From positions 143,311,559 through 143,375,558 of the forward strand of contig CP136066.1 in assembly GCA_032622095.1 (NCBI GenBank): a stretch of DNA of 64,000 nucleotides. The letters run 5' to 3'. Both the position numbers and the translations under genes were made by a program. The DNA is from Siphonodentalium dalli (lineage: Eukaryota; Mollusca; Scaphopoda; Gadilida; Siphonodentaliidae). The notes under the pieces were generated by a model. The model had not been told where the DNA came from and did no database searches. It saw only the letters and a list, made by a program, of their open reading frames with translations. Positions 40,291 to 50,254 of the stretch are shown one piece after another. Positions within the stretch are counted from its first letter, which is position 1. Every line of letters begins with the position of its first letter.

Positions 40291-40779
40291 TATTGTAACA
40301 CTACTAACACATGACACACATAAAACTTCATAGAGCAAACAACACATGGAAATTAATCTCATTAAATTGAAATAAATGACATATGTAGGAATAAACATTC
40401 TCCAGAACACTTTACGTTATCTGATCTTACCTTATCTTGTAATTACCAATTCACATGGGACACGGGTGAGTGCAGATATGACTTTTCAAAGAATTGTTAT
40501 TGCATTGGCAATGTGAAGGAGTAACATAATAGGAGCACTTCGTTTTAATTTGCAAGGAAATTGAGTATGCCTGTTCACGATTTTTCTCCCAGACCCCTGG
40601 ACCGATTTCAACTAAATTTGGTGGGGTGACTCGAGGTACCCCAGCGGATATTATAACGTCGTTAGTTTTTTCCTGCAATAAATTTATTTTAAAAGAAAAA
40701 ATTACTGATTAAGTAAAAGAGTTCAATCTAATAAAAAAAATTCAAAATTAAATTTGTTTTTCTTAATTAATTATTTTAA

Positions 40780-41200
40780 AAAAAACAATGTTGACTCCAT
40801 TTGAACAAATGTGTATCCCGGTCAAGAAGGGACTATCCCCACCAAATATGACCACACACGGGGTCTTGCAGATCTGGAGAATAAGACGTTTTAATGTATA
40901 CTAAAGAGGGAAAGAGCTATGTCCCTGGCTCCTCCCAAATTGTAACTGTTGACCCCATTTGGACAAATATGAATCACCGTTATATGGAGACCATCCCCAC
41001 CAAATATGACCCAAGTCGGTCTTGTGGTACAGGATAAGATATAATTAATGGAGGGAAAGAGTTATGGCCCTGTCTTCGCAACTACCGGGTAATTGACCTG
41101 GTTACCTCATTTGAAATCTGAATGTGGGCCACATATGGAACATCCACACCAAACATGAACCCATTTGGTCTTATAGTTCCGGAGAAGATGGTGATTGTTG
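40780..41200. repeat. Dispersed repeat (ggagggaaagagttatggc units)
   Basis: Units of roughly 125-150 bp repeat ttgac(t/c)ccatttg(a/g)acaaat, ccaccaaatatgacc and ggagggaaagag(t/c)tatg. Related copies at 40580-40680, 56440-56572 and 58925-59020 flank the LINE. Confidence 0.65.
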
Positions 41201-41399
41201 AAGGACCGATGGATGGACAACGGATGAGGAGTAATGGCTGCCTCCATGGAGATCTTCGTCTCAGGTGAGATAAAAAGTGGTCCGAAAATGAGTTGACACT
41301 CTGCTCGGTCCGGATGTTTCATGGAAACTGTGGCAAATGTCCTTAGTGAAGTAGGATGCAAATTTGGGATTGTGACAGTGTAAGATAAAATTGAAGCAG

Positions 41400-42115
41400 T
41401 GATTGGATGGAATGGTGGTAGGGCTGGAGGAGTGGTGGCAGGGGTTGGATTAGATATTGTTAGTTGGATATCATGATGGAAGGATGGGATGGCATGTGTA
41501 AGGGTGGGAATGTTTGGTGGAAGGGGTGTGGTTAGATGGTGGCAAGAATTATGGAAATGGTTGGACTGAATGACGACAACGGTGGGATGGAATTGTGGCA
41601 GTGGTTGAATGGGGTAATGGTAGGGGTTGAATGGAATGGAGGCATGCATCGGCGGACTGAGTTGGTGGCATGGCGGGATTGAACGGTTGACGGGGCGTGA
41701 CAGAATGCTGAAATGTGGCAAATGTGGGGAGGCATTGTGGCAGGAGTGTGGTGAGATAGTGGCATGAGGTTTATGGAATGTAGCAGTGGTTGGATGGCAT
41801 GATGGCAGGGGTTTGGTCGAATTCTAACATAGGTGGTGTTACGTGGTATTAAATATGCGATTAAATTGTGCAGGGATGTGATAAGACGGTGGCCGGGGTT
41901 GGATGGAATGATGACAGGGTGGGATAAGATGGTGGCAGGCGCTGAATGTTGTAGCATGCAAGGGTCGGCATGGAATTGTGGCAGATCGACGTGTGGTGAG
42001 ATGGTGGCAGGGTGGGGTGGAAGTGGTGGAATGGAATGGTGGAAGGGTGGGATTAGATGACGGCCGGGTGGGATGATATGGTGGCAGAGATGTGATGGAG
42101 CGGTGGCATGAATTA
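41400..42115. repeat. Degenerate G-rich minisatellite (ggtggcagg / ggatggaatg)
   Basis: Irregular alternation of ggtggcaggg, ggttggatggaatg and gtgggat over about 700 bp. It produces long Pro/His-rich open frames on the minus strand and Gly/Trp/Met-rich ones on the plus strand, which are by-products. Confidence 0.75.
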
Positions 42116-42654
42116 TTGCAGATGGTAAAGTTATTTCGGACTTTTCGACCTAAATTGTTTTCGGCCTAAGTTTCGTCCTACTTCAATAAGACGTTCCCAA
42201 TTTCATTTGCCACAATTTCTAATATTTGTACCACCGACAAGAGCGGAAACTCATTTTCGGACCACTTTTTTTAACTCGACCCAAAATGTGCTCGGTTCAA
42301 CATGTTTCGCCCAGGTGGCCACACACGAATTTGAGGTCATTTACCCAATCGGCAAACCTCGGTGATTTCCGTAGTAGAATCATTTCTCAAGAACGATAAT
42401 CCGAGAAGTTGCGATTGGTCATTTACCAAGCTCGATGCAGATTCAGTCCCCTACGCAGGACTTACCGCTGCCCGCATCTGCACGTAATGCGAAGAAATGT
42501 CACCTTTATTTATTTGAGACTTTTGTAGGTTACAATTCATACGGCATTATTCTGAGAAACTGAACAGTCCATATTAATTTGAAAATAATTGTTGTCTAGA
42601 TCAAGCCAGAATGAATCGTAACTGACAAAACACATCAATAAAAAAATGTTAGAT

Positions 42655-43142
42655 TTAAAGGTACTCAACCCGTAAAGAGGGTCCCCATCTCAACAGATTC
42701 CAACAACAACAATCCGATCAGAGGGTCCTATATTACTATTTCTTTGGCTTTGGGGGTGAAAAATATTTGATTCGAGTCGAGGAACCCATCAAACAAAGCT
42801 CAGAGTTATTAGATATTGATTTTTGAAAATTCGTATGTTCTCGAGATGAGTACTTATAACTGCCGTCAATTTGGTAACCTGCTCGAGATATTACGCCAAA
42901 ATTCTATTCAAACAGACAAGGATGGATAACTCTATAATCAAGTGGGTAATAATAACGAATTTTTGACTATCTTCTGGGCCAGGAAGAATTCCCGCTAATG
43001 AAAAATAATAGATTTCTAAAATCGATATCTAACAAATCTGAGCTTTGATGGGTGACTTCCTCGACTCGAATCAAATATTTTTGACCCCCGAAGCCATTGA
43101 AATAGTAATTGAGAGGAGTTTTATCGGGTTGAGTACCTTTAA
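42655..43142. mobile_element. TTAA MITE family, copy 8 (long form, complete)
   Basis: TTAA|AGGTACTCAACCCG at 42655 and its inverse CGGGTTGAGTACCT|TTAA ending 43142. The inner arms around ttcgagtcgaggaac are long and well matched, so the element can fold on itself. Best reference copy in the window. Confidence 0.9.
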
Positions 43143-43629
43143 TTAAGAAAATATATACTCATGTCGGCAGCGGTCAGACAACGCGTAGCGAGGGGAATGA
43201 ACTCTGATTTGCAAATTGGTCGTTTGCCACATTTTTACTGCCCAGGTGTCCACATATACGATTCTGAAGATTTTTTGGGGATAATTTCCGCTTATTTTTG
43301 GATTTTGCACAAAACAATTTTCGGCCCAATTGGCAATTTATGAATATGGAACCTATACATTGCCACATTTTCCAAAATTGTCCCGACTGAGTAAAGTGAA
43401 AACTGAATTTAGACAAACTTTTCAGACTCGACCCAACAAATGATCTGCTCAAAGGGTATTTATATATAATTATGGTGTATTTTGCCACCATCCCCGAACT
43501 TTCCCGAATAAGGAACAAGGAATGAGTAATGAAATTTAGGTTATCGAGAAATAATCTTAACGGCAAACTAAGGGTGTGGCGGCCATGAATTGTTTTAAAG
43601 TATTCCGTGGATTGACATGCAGCTTATGG

Positions 43630-44107
43630 TTAAAGGTACTCAACCCGTAAAGAGGGTCTCCATCTCAACAGATTCCAACAACAACAATCCGATCAGAGGG
43701 TCCTATATTACTATTTCTTTGGCTTTGGGGGTAAAAAATATTTGATTCGAGTCGAGGAACCCATCAAACAAAGCTCAGAGTTATTAGATATTGATTTTTG
43801 AAAATTCTTATGTTCTCGAGATGAGTACCAATAACTGCCGTCAATTTGGTAACCTGCTCGAGATATATTACGCCAAAATTCTATTCAAACAGACAAGGAT
43901 GGATAACTCTATAATCAAGTGGGTAAAAATAACGAATTTTTGACATTCTTCTGGGCCAGAAAGAATTCCCGATAATGAAAAATAATAGATTTCTAAAATC
44001 GATATCTAACAAATCTGAGCTTTGATGGGTGACTTCCTCGACTCGAATCAAATATTTTTGACCCCCGAAGCCATTGAAATAGTAATTGAGAGGAGTTTTA
44101 TCGGGTG
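43630..44107. mobile_element. TTAA MITE family, copy 9 (right tip lost)
   Basis: Very close to copy 8 along its whole length from TTAA 43630; the right end breaks after ttttatcggg at about 44107. Confidence 0.85.
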
Positions 44108-44194
44108 AAATTATAGAATGCTCATCGGTACGTATTTTAAATGACAAAATAATATTCGGATATTCATTCAATGGGACATAATATATGCTTTGTT

Positions 44195-44451
44195 CAAGCC
44201 TTGAAATAGTGTGCCTGTCATTTGCAGAATGAGGTCCCCAGAGGGTGAATTTAGTGATGCTACACTGCATAGCGGGATAGCGTCACCAAATTCACCTCTG
44301 GGGACCTCATTCTGCTTACACCTCTGCAGAATGAGGTTCACAGAGGGTGAATTTGGTGATGCTAGCCCGCTATGCGGGGTAGCATCACTAAATTCACCCT
44401 CTGGGGACCTCATTCTGCAAATGACAGACACGTGCACTATTTCAAGGCTTG
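44195..44451. mobile_element. Foldback element with two tandem hairpins, 8-bp target duplication
   Basis: Outer arms CAAGCCTTGAAATAGTG (44195) and inverse (to 44451) are flanked by GCTTTGTT on both sides (44187-44194, 44452-44459). Inside, gaatgaggt(c/t)cccagaggg ... and its inverse form two successive stem-loops. The symmetry makes similar peptides readable on both strands. Confidence 0.9.
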
Positions 44452-44507
44452 GCTTTGTTGGCGACGAAACTTTGGACCTAAGGCTACACCGCTCGAAATA
44501 AACATAC

Positions 44508-44715
44508 CGTGATCCCGGCATGGTAGCATTTCACAGATTCCGGGTTCATCTGATCGACAGCAGCTTTTACAACAGTGTTTACAGAGAGACTTGCAGCAGC
44601 AACAACAACACATACTAAATGTTAAGGCAACACATCCAACAATGATACCTTTCACGGCAAATGTCTTCCAATTTTCTGCTATCTTTATCCACAGGGTCTT
44701 TTGTTTCGGTTCACC
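44508..44715 (-). CDS. Internal exon of a Cys-rich membrane protein
   Basis: On the minus strand an acceptor (ttatttcag, ending at 44716) is followed by 208 nt open only in phase 0. They end at a donor (ACG then gtatgtt, intron from 44507). The 69 residues contain a hydrophobic segment (GIIVGCVALTFSM) followed directly by six cysteines in a row, then KSLCKHCC-type repeats and more Cys. A juxtamembrane Cys cluster suggests palmitoylation or tight packing at the cytoplasmic face; this is inference. The open frame continues upstream to an ATG at 44817 without splicing, so a single first exon 44817-44508 is an alternative. The exon cannot be an alternative end of the 49593-46543 gene, because that exon 1 ends in phase 1, which hits a stop here. 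Flanking exons were not found. The downstream intron begins beside the foldback element at 44195-44451. Confidence 0.45.
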
Positions 44716-44918
44716 CTGAAATAATGCTTTATTTTGAGTTTTAAATATGCGAGTCGACCATGCACACGTACGATCCTTGTCTGAACTTGCAAAATTGCCA
44801 CTGTCATTACAAGTCATTGGTTTTAATGTTTAACTTGCATGATGGTTTTAATTCTCGTGTGCGTTATAAATGTCTTCGGTCTCCACTGGATTTCAATAAC
44901 TAGTGAGGTATTGGAATA

Positions 44919-45032
44919 TTAATGGTACCCAATCTGATCAGAAGGTCCCATATCATCAAGATACAACAACAACATTTCTTCAAAATACGCTTTAGTTATC
45001 GTAATCGATTAATTGCAACAAAATAAATTCAA
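44919..45032 (-). mobile_element. TTAA MITE family, copy 10 (end fragment, inverted)
   Basis: TTAA 44919-44922 followed by ggtacccaatctgatcagaa and caacaacaacattt is the inverse of the right end of copy 6. Confidence 0.65.
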
Positions 45033-45208
45033 AAATTACCAGGCCTTTTACCAGCTCAATGTGTGACTTAGATTAGTCGACTCAAAAACACCCTAGCAAA
45101 ACGAAGCAAGTCCCATATTATTATTATTATGATATCTTTATTTCAGACTCTGTTGGTCCACATATGAGTATGTTATACATGTATATATCAGTAATCATTA
45201 ATCAATCA

Positions 45209-45714
45209 TCTCATATATATTTTGAAGACCTCTGTCTGTCTGTCTGTTTGTCTGTTTGTCTGTCATTTATACACATCTACGATTCTCGACCGATCGGGAC
45301 GAAACTTGGTACGTGTGTGTAGTTTGACCAGGCGGTGGACGTTGTCGTATTGGCGAGCCCGCGCGGCGCCCGCTTCGCGCATGCGCAGACGAGATCTCGG
45401 AAACGGGTGGAGCTATCGACTTGAAATTTGCTATGTGAATGTATCTTGCCCCGGATACGAATTTTATCGGGTCGCCGAGCCCGTGCGATGCCAGCTTCAC
45501 GCATGCGCAGACGAGATCTCGGAAACGGGTTGAGCTATCGACTTGAAATTTGGTATGTGAATGTATCTTGCCCCGGATACGAATTGTATCGGGTCGCCGA
45601 GCCCGTGCGACGCCATCTTCGCGCATGCGCAGACCAGATCTCGGAAACGGGTGGAGCTATCGACTTGAAATTTGGTTTTTGAATAGCCCGGACAACGTCG
45701 GGCTCATCGGCTAG
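45209..45714 (+). mobile_element. Helitron-like element, pearl-type (copy A)
   Basis: It starts TCTCATATATATTTTGAAG after an A, and ends with the hairpin gcccg/cgggc, a short spacer and CTAG before a T: the Helitron pattern (TC...CTAG in an A|T target). Inside are a (TCTG)n run and a core of about 122 bp repeated in tandem (agctatcgacttgaaattt ... atgcgcagacgagat). No Rep/helicase is encoded. Layout resembles bivalve pearl/HINE elements. Confidence 0.88.
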
Positions 45715-46153
45715 TATAGTATACAATAATTCGTTCCAACAATGAATTATATTGGAAAAGTATTTTAAATCTGAATTGAAAAACATATAAATGATTGAAT
45801 TGTTCATATATTTCATTCTCTCGCGAAAACTGAACACACACTTTCTCCTCAACATCCCTTTGTACAGTGTATTACATGTACATTACTATTATTGTGGTAG
45901 TCGATCAGAAATTAGACTGGTGTGCTTTAGAATACATTGTTTTTTCCAGTGTGTTTCTAAAAACACCCTGGGCAGTATATATAGACTCAATGTAAAGCCT
46001 TTGTAATTATCATGGTGAATCTCAATTCACCCCAGTAAACCCATGTAATCCGTGATTTACATTGGTTTACATTGATTCTACAAGGGTTACTTTGTATAAG
46101 GGCTATATAACGTGAAAAATCATACTAGACAAGGGTGAATGCAATATAATGTG

Positions 46154-46530
46154 ACTGAAGGGGTCACACTCACCAAAAAAAAGTGCTGACGGGTACACAT
46201 GCAGGTTTTGAAAATGTGCTGAAGGGTAAACAGGGGTTGCGATCGGCATCACTGCAGTTACTTCAGCTGTGTTCCCGAAAGTCTAACACCCATCATGCAG
46301 CAGTTCGTTTTCAGTTTATTGTAATTTTCCTTGGAACATAAACATTTATTCTCTGAAAGAAATCATGGCAGATATGAAAACTAAAAGTCATTTAGAATTC
46401 TAAATGACTTTTAGTTTTCATATCTGCCATGATTTCGTTAATGAGATTTCAAAACCTGCATGACTGTACCCTTCAGCACATTTTCAAAACATGTTTCAGC
46501 ACATTTTTGGTGAGAGTGACCCCTTCAGCA
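46154..46530. mobile_element. Foldback element with 78-bp perfect palindrome, 8-bp target duplication
   Basis: Outer arms (ctgaaggggtcac, tttgaaaatgtgctgaaggg) are inverted at each end, flanked by ATAATGTG (46146-46153, 46531-46538). The centre 46359-46436 is a perfect 39+39 palindrome around gaattc with no loop. Confidence 0.9.
46345..46350 (-). promoter_or_regulatory. Candidate polyadenylation signal AATAAA
   Basis: tttatt on the plus strand reads AATAAA on the minus strand, about 190 bp past the stop codon of the 49593-46543 gene and inside the foldback element. Confidence 0.4.
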
Positions 46531-46542
46531 ATAATGTGTGCG

Positions 46543-49060
46543 TTAATATACTTCATCATCATCCGGTTCATATTCATAATCCGCCCACTGTCCATCCGCT
46601 CGGATCTTCCTCCCAATCCATCTAACATATTCCACATATTTTGTAACTCTGACGCGATAACTGTCGATTTTTCTATCCACCAAGTTACTGCTTTCAGAGT
46701 ACTCAGAAGGACGCATATACTCATATGTTAATTTCCGTCTGTATCTAATTACAACTGGGGAGTTTCTCGAAGAATTCTTCTCATTGGTTCTTCTCATTCT
46801 TTCTTCGTTCAATACCAACGCGCTTGTTGTGTTACTTTGATTGGTGTCCGAAGTTCCACTCGACTTTCGATGAAAATAATTTTCCCACGAACGATGTCCA
46901 CTGTTCCCAATAACTCTTGAGTTATTGCGGTCATCATCACCAGAATCTTGATTCCCTGGTGGGTGGTGATTATCGATCCGTCTGGCGGATGTTCTGTTGC
47001 TCATCAATAACTGGATTCCAATGAACCCTGAAACAATTAAAACACAAAGGATAAAATCACAGAGGTCCGGGGACTTTTTGTTATTATTTTTAGTCGACTA
47101 TTGCTAGATTTTTCCGATCCCTTTTACCTGAGTTACGGCCCTTAGTTTGTCAATTTCTTTTTAGCAATTTTATGACAGTTAGCACAAAACTTTTACAAAA
47201 TTCAACCGATTATACATTCATATTTGATATGTGGACCTTCCACAACAATATCATGATCGAGTTAAAAAAAAAATAGCTTTGTCCGATGTATTTTGTACCT
47301 GAGTTACGACCCTTAGTTTGTCTATTTTTAGCAATTTTATGACCGTAATTCGAAAACTTGAACAGATGTAAACCGATTCCATTTATATCGGGTACACTAG
47401 TATGGATCTTTCACAACAATATCTTGATAGAGTTCAAAAACTAGGTTTGTCCGATTTTTTTTACCTGAGTTATGGCCCTGAGTTCTTTCGATATGGTTCT
47501 TTATAGTTCGTCCATTATTAGTGATTCTCGGTCAGACAGATTCATTTTTATGGACAAAAACAGTTCGACCAGAGCCATCTTTGATGAGCAAACCTTGTCA
47601 TTATATTTTACAAGAAGGGTCGCATGTCCCCATTTAGAGGAAATCGTCTGGGCAAATGGTTTCCAAAACACGATTTTTCGAAATATAAATTTTGTTGACA
47701 GAAATATATTCCTTATATAGACATTAGTTTTCATTGATAACGACAATTTGTTCGCAATAGATGGAGCCATGATATGAATTATGAAGGATATTGGAAGGCT
47801 CCCCTGCACTATATGTTCTTTGGCACTTTGCTAGGGCCAATATATGTGGTATTCACGAAACCAGCACTTCCTGTCCCTTCGCGATTTTGTAGCTTAATTT
47901 CAATAATTCAGATCGGTCTCCATGGGATAAAGTTGTCTTATATCTCTCACAGTGGGAGCCTGTTATCAGGAAACCTCAATTCTGGAGATTCGAAAAAGGG
48001 CCATGTTAAAAAAACATCGGATCAAACCCATGCATATTCGAACTGAATCTGTATTTTGGGCTGAGGCACCCACGTATACAAATTTGGTTCCAATCAGATA
48101 ACAGCACATTTGAGTTACCATAGCATGCGTGAATTCTAAGTCGAAAACGGGCCATAGTTCCGTAACACATATATTCGAACTCGATCTGTATGTTGGGCTG
48201 AGAAACTCATATACACAATTTGGTTCCGATCGGATAGAAACTGTTTGAGCTATCGCACCATGCATAAAGTGTCTACCCACAGACATACTCTATAGTGTCC
48301 CGAATAAACATACGTGTATATTTATTTATTTTTTCATGAAAATTGCCGCCCTGTATCAGCTTATTCCGGTCTATATATCTGGGTTTTTTTTTCAATTTCA
48401 ATCTGACATAATCGTATAACAATTGTGAGCTGTGGCAAGCTGTAGCTTTTTACTGACAAATTTATAATCCACAACTGGCAACAGCCAATTACGCATCCAT
48501 GTCATGACACTCAGCCCCATCTAAAGTTACCACTATAGTAGTACGTGTACCAGTAGTAATACATGTACCGGTATTGGTACCAGTTGTAGATATCAAAAAC
48601 TGGATGTCATTTACTTTTAATTCAATTACACTGAGTTATTGAACACTCAAGTACCAGCAAATACCAAGGGAGGGTTGACAGATTGATAGTCAATGAATAT
48701 TGAGACATCTAAGAATTTGTCCGCCCTGTTCTATATACTATTCCGGTCTGTTCTTCTATTCTGGACACTAGAGTACGGAAGGACGGACGGGCGGACGAAC
48801 GACGAGTGGTCATTCCGGATCAGTCGACACTATTTGTACTATACTATGGTATGGGTAGACATAAAAATAGCATAGCACAATATCAAGTGGGCAACAAACC
48901 ACATGCACGTCCACATCGATTTTTTACATTTATTATATATTTTGGAACTTCTGTCTTTGTATATGTATGTATGGAGGGTGTGTGGGTGTGTGTGTGTGTG
49001 TGTGAGGGAGGGTGTGTGTGTGTGTATGTATGTATGTATGTATGTATGTATGTATGTATG

Positions 49061-49091
<31 letters not shown>

Positions 49092-49593
49092 GGGTGTGTG
49101 TGTGTATGTAAGGGTGTATGTGTTTGTATGTATGTATGTGTTATAGACTCGAAAACTGCTCGACCGATACGACTAAAATTTGGTATGGAGGCCTACTTTG
49201 CATGATACTGAGAACAAAATATGGGCGGGTCCAATTTCACGTGCGACCGTGTCCTTGATCTTGACCTTGCTCATATACGCTCCTATAGGCATGTTTCTGG
49301 ACCGTTCGAACAATATTTTTTGTTCTTTCTCCTAATACTTTTCAACGTTGTTCGCTCAGTATTGTTCAACGTTGTCAAGTCAAGACGCTGTATATTCTGC
49401 TCAGACGGAGGCGATCACAAAGAAATCCCTGAATTGCCCGGACGAAGTCGGGCACACCAGCTAGTAATTAATATACACACTTACCCAATCCAAGAACCCC
49501 AACGATAATGGTCACAACAAAAATGAATTCATATAACAGCAGTTTCCACAGAGATAGTCTGTAGTATACTTTCCGTAAACCAGAAGTCTTCAT
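46543..49593 (-). CDS. Two-exon single-pass membrane protein, unknown family
   Basis: Exon 1 is 49593-49485 and starts with ATG. It encodes 36 residues plus one base and ends at a good donor (G then gtaagtg, 49484-49478). Exon 2 is 47027-46543, preceded by a tttcag acceptor at 47028-47033, and ends in TAA. The phase-1 join gives a 197-residue protein. A hydrophobic helix of about 27 residues (roughly residues 18-45, from LLLYEFIFVV through GFIGIQLLM) is assembled only across the junction, which is strong support for the splice. The short N-terminus is basic (K, R, W), so the likely topology is N-in signal anchor or tail-out; orientation is inferred. The roughly 150-residue remainder is hydrophilic, rich in Asn, Ser and Arg, with tyrosine motifs (YEYM, YVEYV), and ends in a very acidic tail (EPDDDEVY). 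I recognise no family. The 2.4-kb intron holds diverged repeats, a TA-flanked MITE and a Helitron-like element. A 5' UTR exon upstream cannot be excluded. Confidence 0.62.
47110..47485. repeat. Intronic tandem repeat, units of about 165-171 bp
   Basis: (t/g)tacctgagtta(c/t)g(g/a)ccct recurs at 47124, 47295 and 47461, with tttttagcaattttatgac and cacaacaatat in each full unit. Confidence 0.8.
47993..48872 (+). repeat. Same dispersed repeat, split by the 48288-48773 MITE
   Basis: Two core units at 47993-48287, then after the MITE the ggacggacgggcgg run, gagtggtcattccgg and the palindrome at 48836-48862. Confidence 0.75.
48288..48773. mobile_element. TA-flanked MITE, distant copy 3
   Basis: CTCTATAGTGTCCCGAATA at 48288 and TATTCTGGACACTAGAG ending 48773, TA flanks. 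Internal ccgccctgt...ttattccggtct phrases recall copies 1 and 2. It splits a dispersed repeat inside the intron of the 49593-46543 gene. Confidence 0.72.
48929..49464 (+). mobile_element. Helitron-like element (copy G) with large TGTA microsatellite
   Basis: The left end ttTATTATATATTTTGG matches the copy at 50963 with one changed terminal base. The right end has the gcccggacgaagtcgggc hairpin and CTAG at 49461-49464, then T. It includes (GT)n and a (TGTA)n run at about 49021-49091. It lies in the intron of the 49593-46543 gene, ending 20 bp from the exon 1 donor. Confidence 0.78.
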
Positions 49594-49740
49594 ATCTATG
49601 CTGCGTATTTCGTTTTAGGGGCAGGCGCACTGCGTTCTATGTGGTTGTTGTGTTACCCGAAAACTGAACGTTAGGCAACGCCACTGCTAATTACGTCATA
49701 TCCAGCACGTTAAAGTTTCGCCAGCCGAACAATGCCTTTA

Positions 49741-50254
49741 TCTCATATATATTTTGAAGACCTCTGTCTGTTTGTCTGTCTGTATGTTTGTCTGTATGTT
49801 TGTCATTTATACAAATCTACGATTCTCGACCGATCGGGACCAATCTTGGTACGTGTGTGTAGTTTGACCAGGCGGTGGACGTTGTCGTATTGGCGAGCCC
49901 GTGCGGTGCCCGCTTCGCGCATGCGCAGACGAGATATCGGAAACGGGTGCAGCTATCGACTTGAAATTTGCTATGTGAATGTATCTTGCCCCGGATACGA
50001 ATTTTATCGGGTCGCCGAGCCCGTGCGATGCCAGCTTCGCGCATGCGCAGACGAGATCTCGGAAACGAGTGGAGCTATCGACTTGAAATTTGGTATGTGA
50101 ATGTATCTTGCCCCGGATACGAATTTTATCGGGTCGCCGAGCCCGTGCGACGCCAGCTTCGCGCATGCGCAGACCAGATCTCGGAAACGGGTAGAGCTAT
50201 CGACTTGAATTTTGGTTTTTGAATAGCCCGGACAACGTCGGGCTCATCGGCTAG
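49741..50254 (+). mobile_element. Helitron-like element, array copy 1 of 3
   Basis: TCTCATATATATTTTGAAG at 49741 is preceded by A. The hairpin gcccg/cgggc is followed by CTAG at 50251-50254. It contains about 2.5 copies of the 122-bp core. The next element begins at the very next base. Confidence 0.88.

Noticed and set aside
41107-42060. Pro/His-rich frames of 141-204 codons and a Gly/Trp-rich frame opposite
   Set aside because: By-products of the degenerate ggtggcagg minisatellite; no stable frame or domain.
43174-43566. 130-codon minus-strand frame
   Set aside because: Overlaps a dispersed repeat related to 42130-42330 (tgccaca, actcgaccca phrases) and has no domain or good start.
44168-44521. 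Opposed frames with matching peptides (MRSPEGEFSDAT)
   Set aside because: The foldback element is self-complementary, so both strands give the same peptide; not evidence of coding.
48806-49111. Frames with Val/Cys and Tyr/Val/Cys/Met repeats
   Set aside because: Translation of the (GT)n and (TGTA)n microsatellites in a Helitron-like element.
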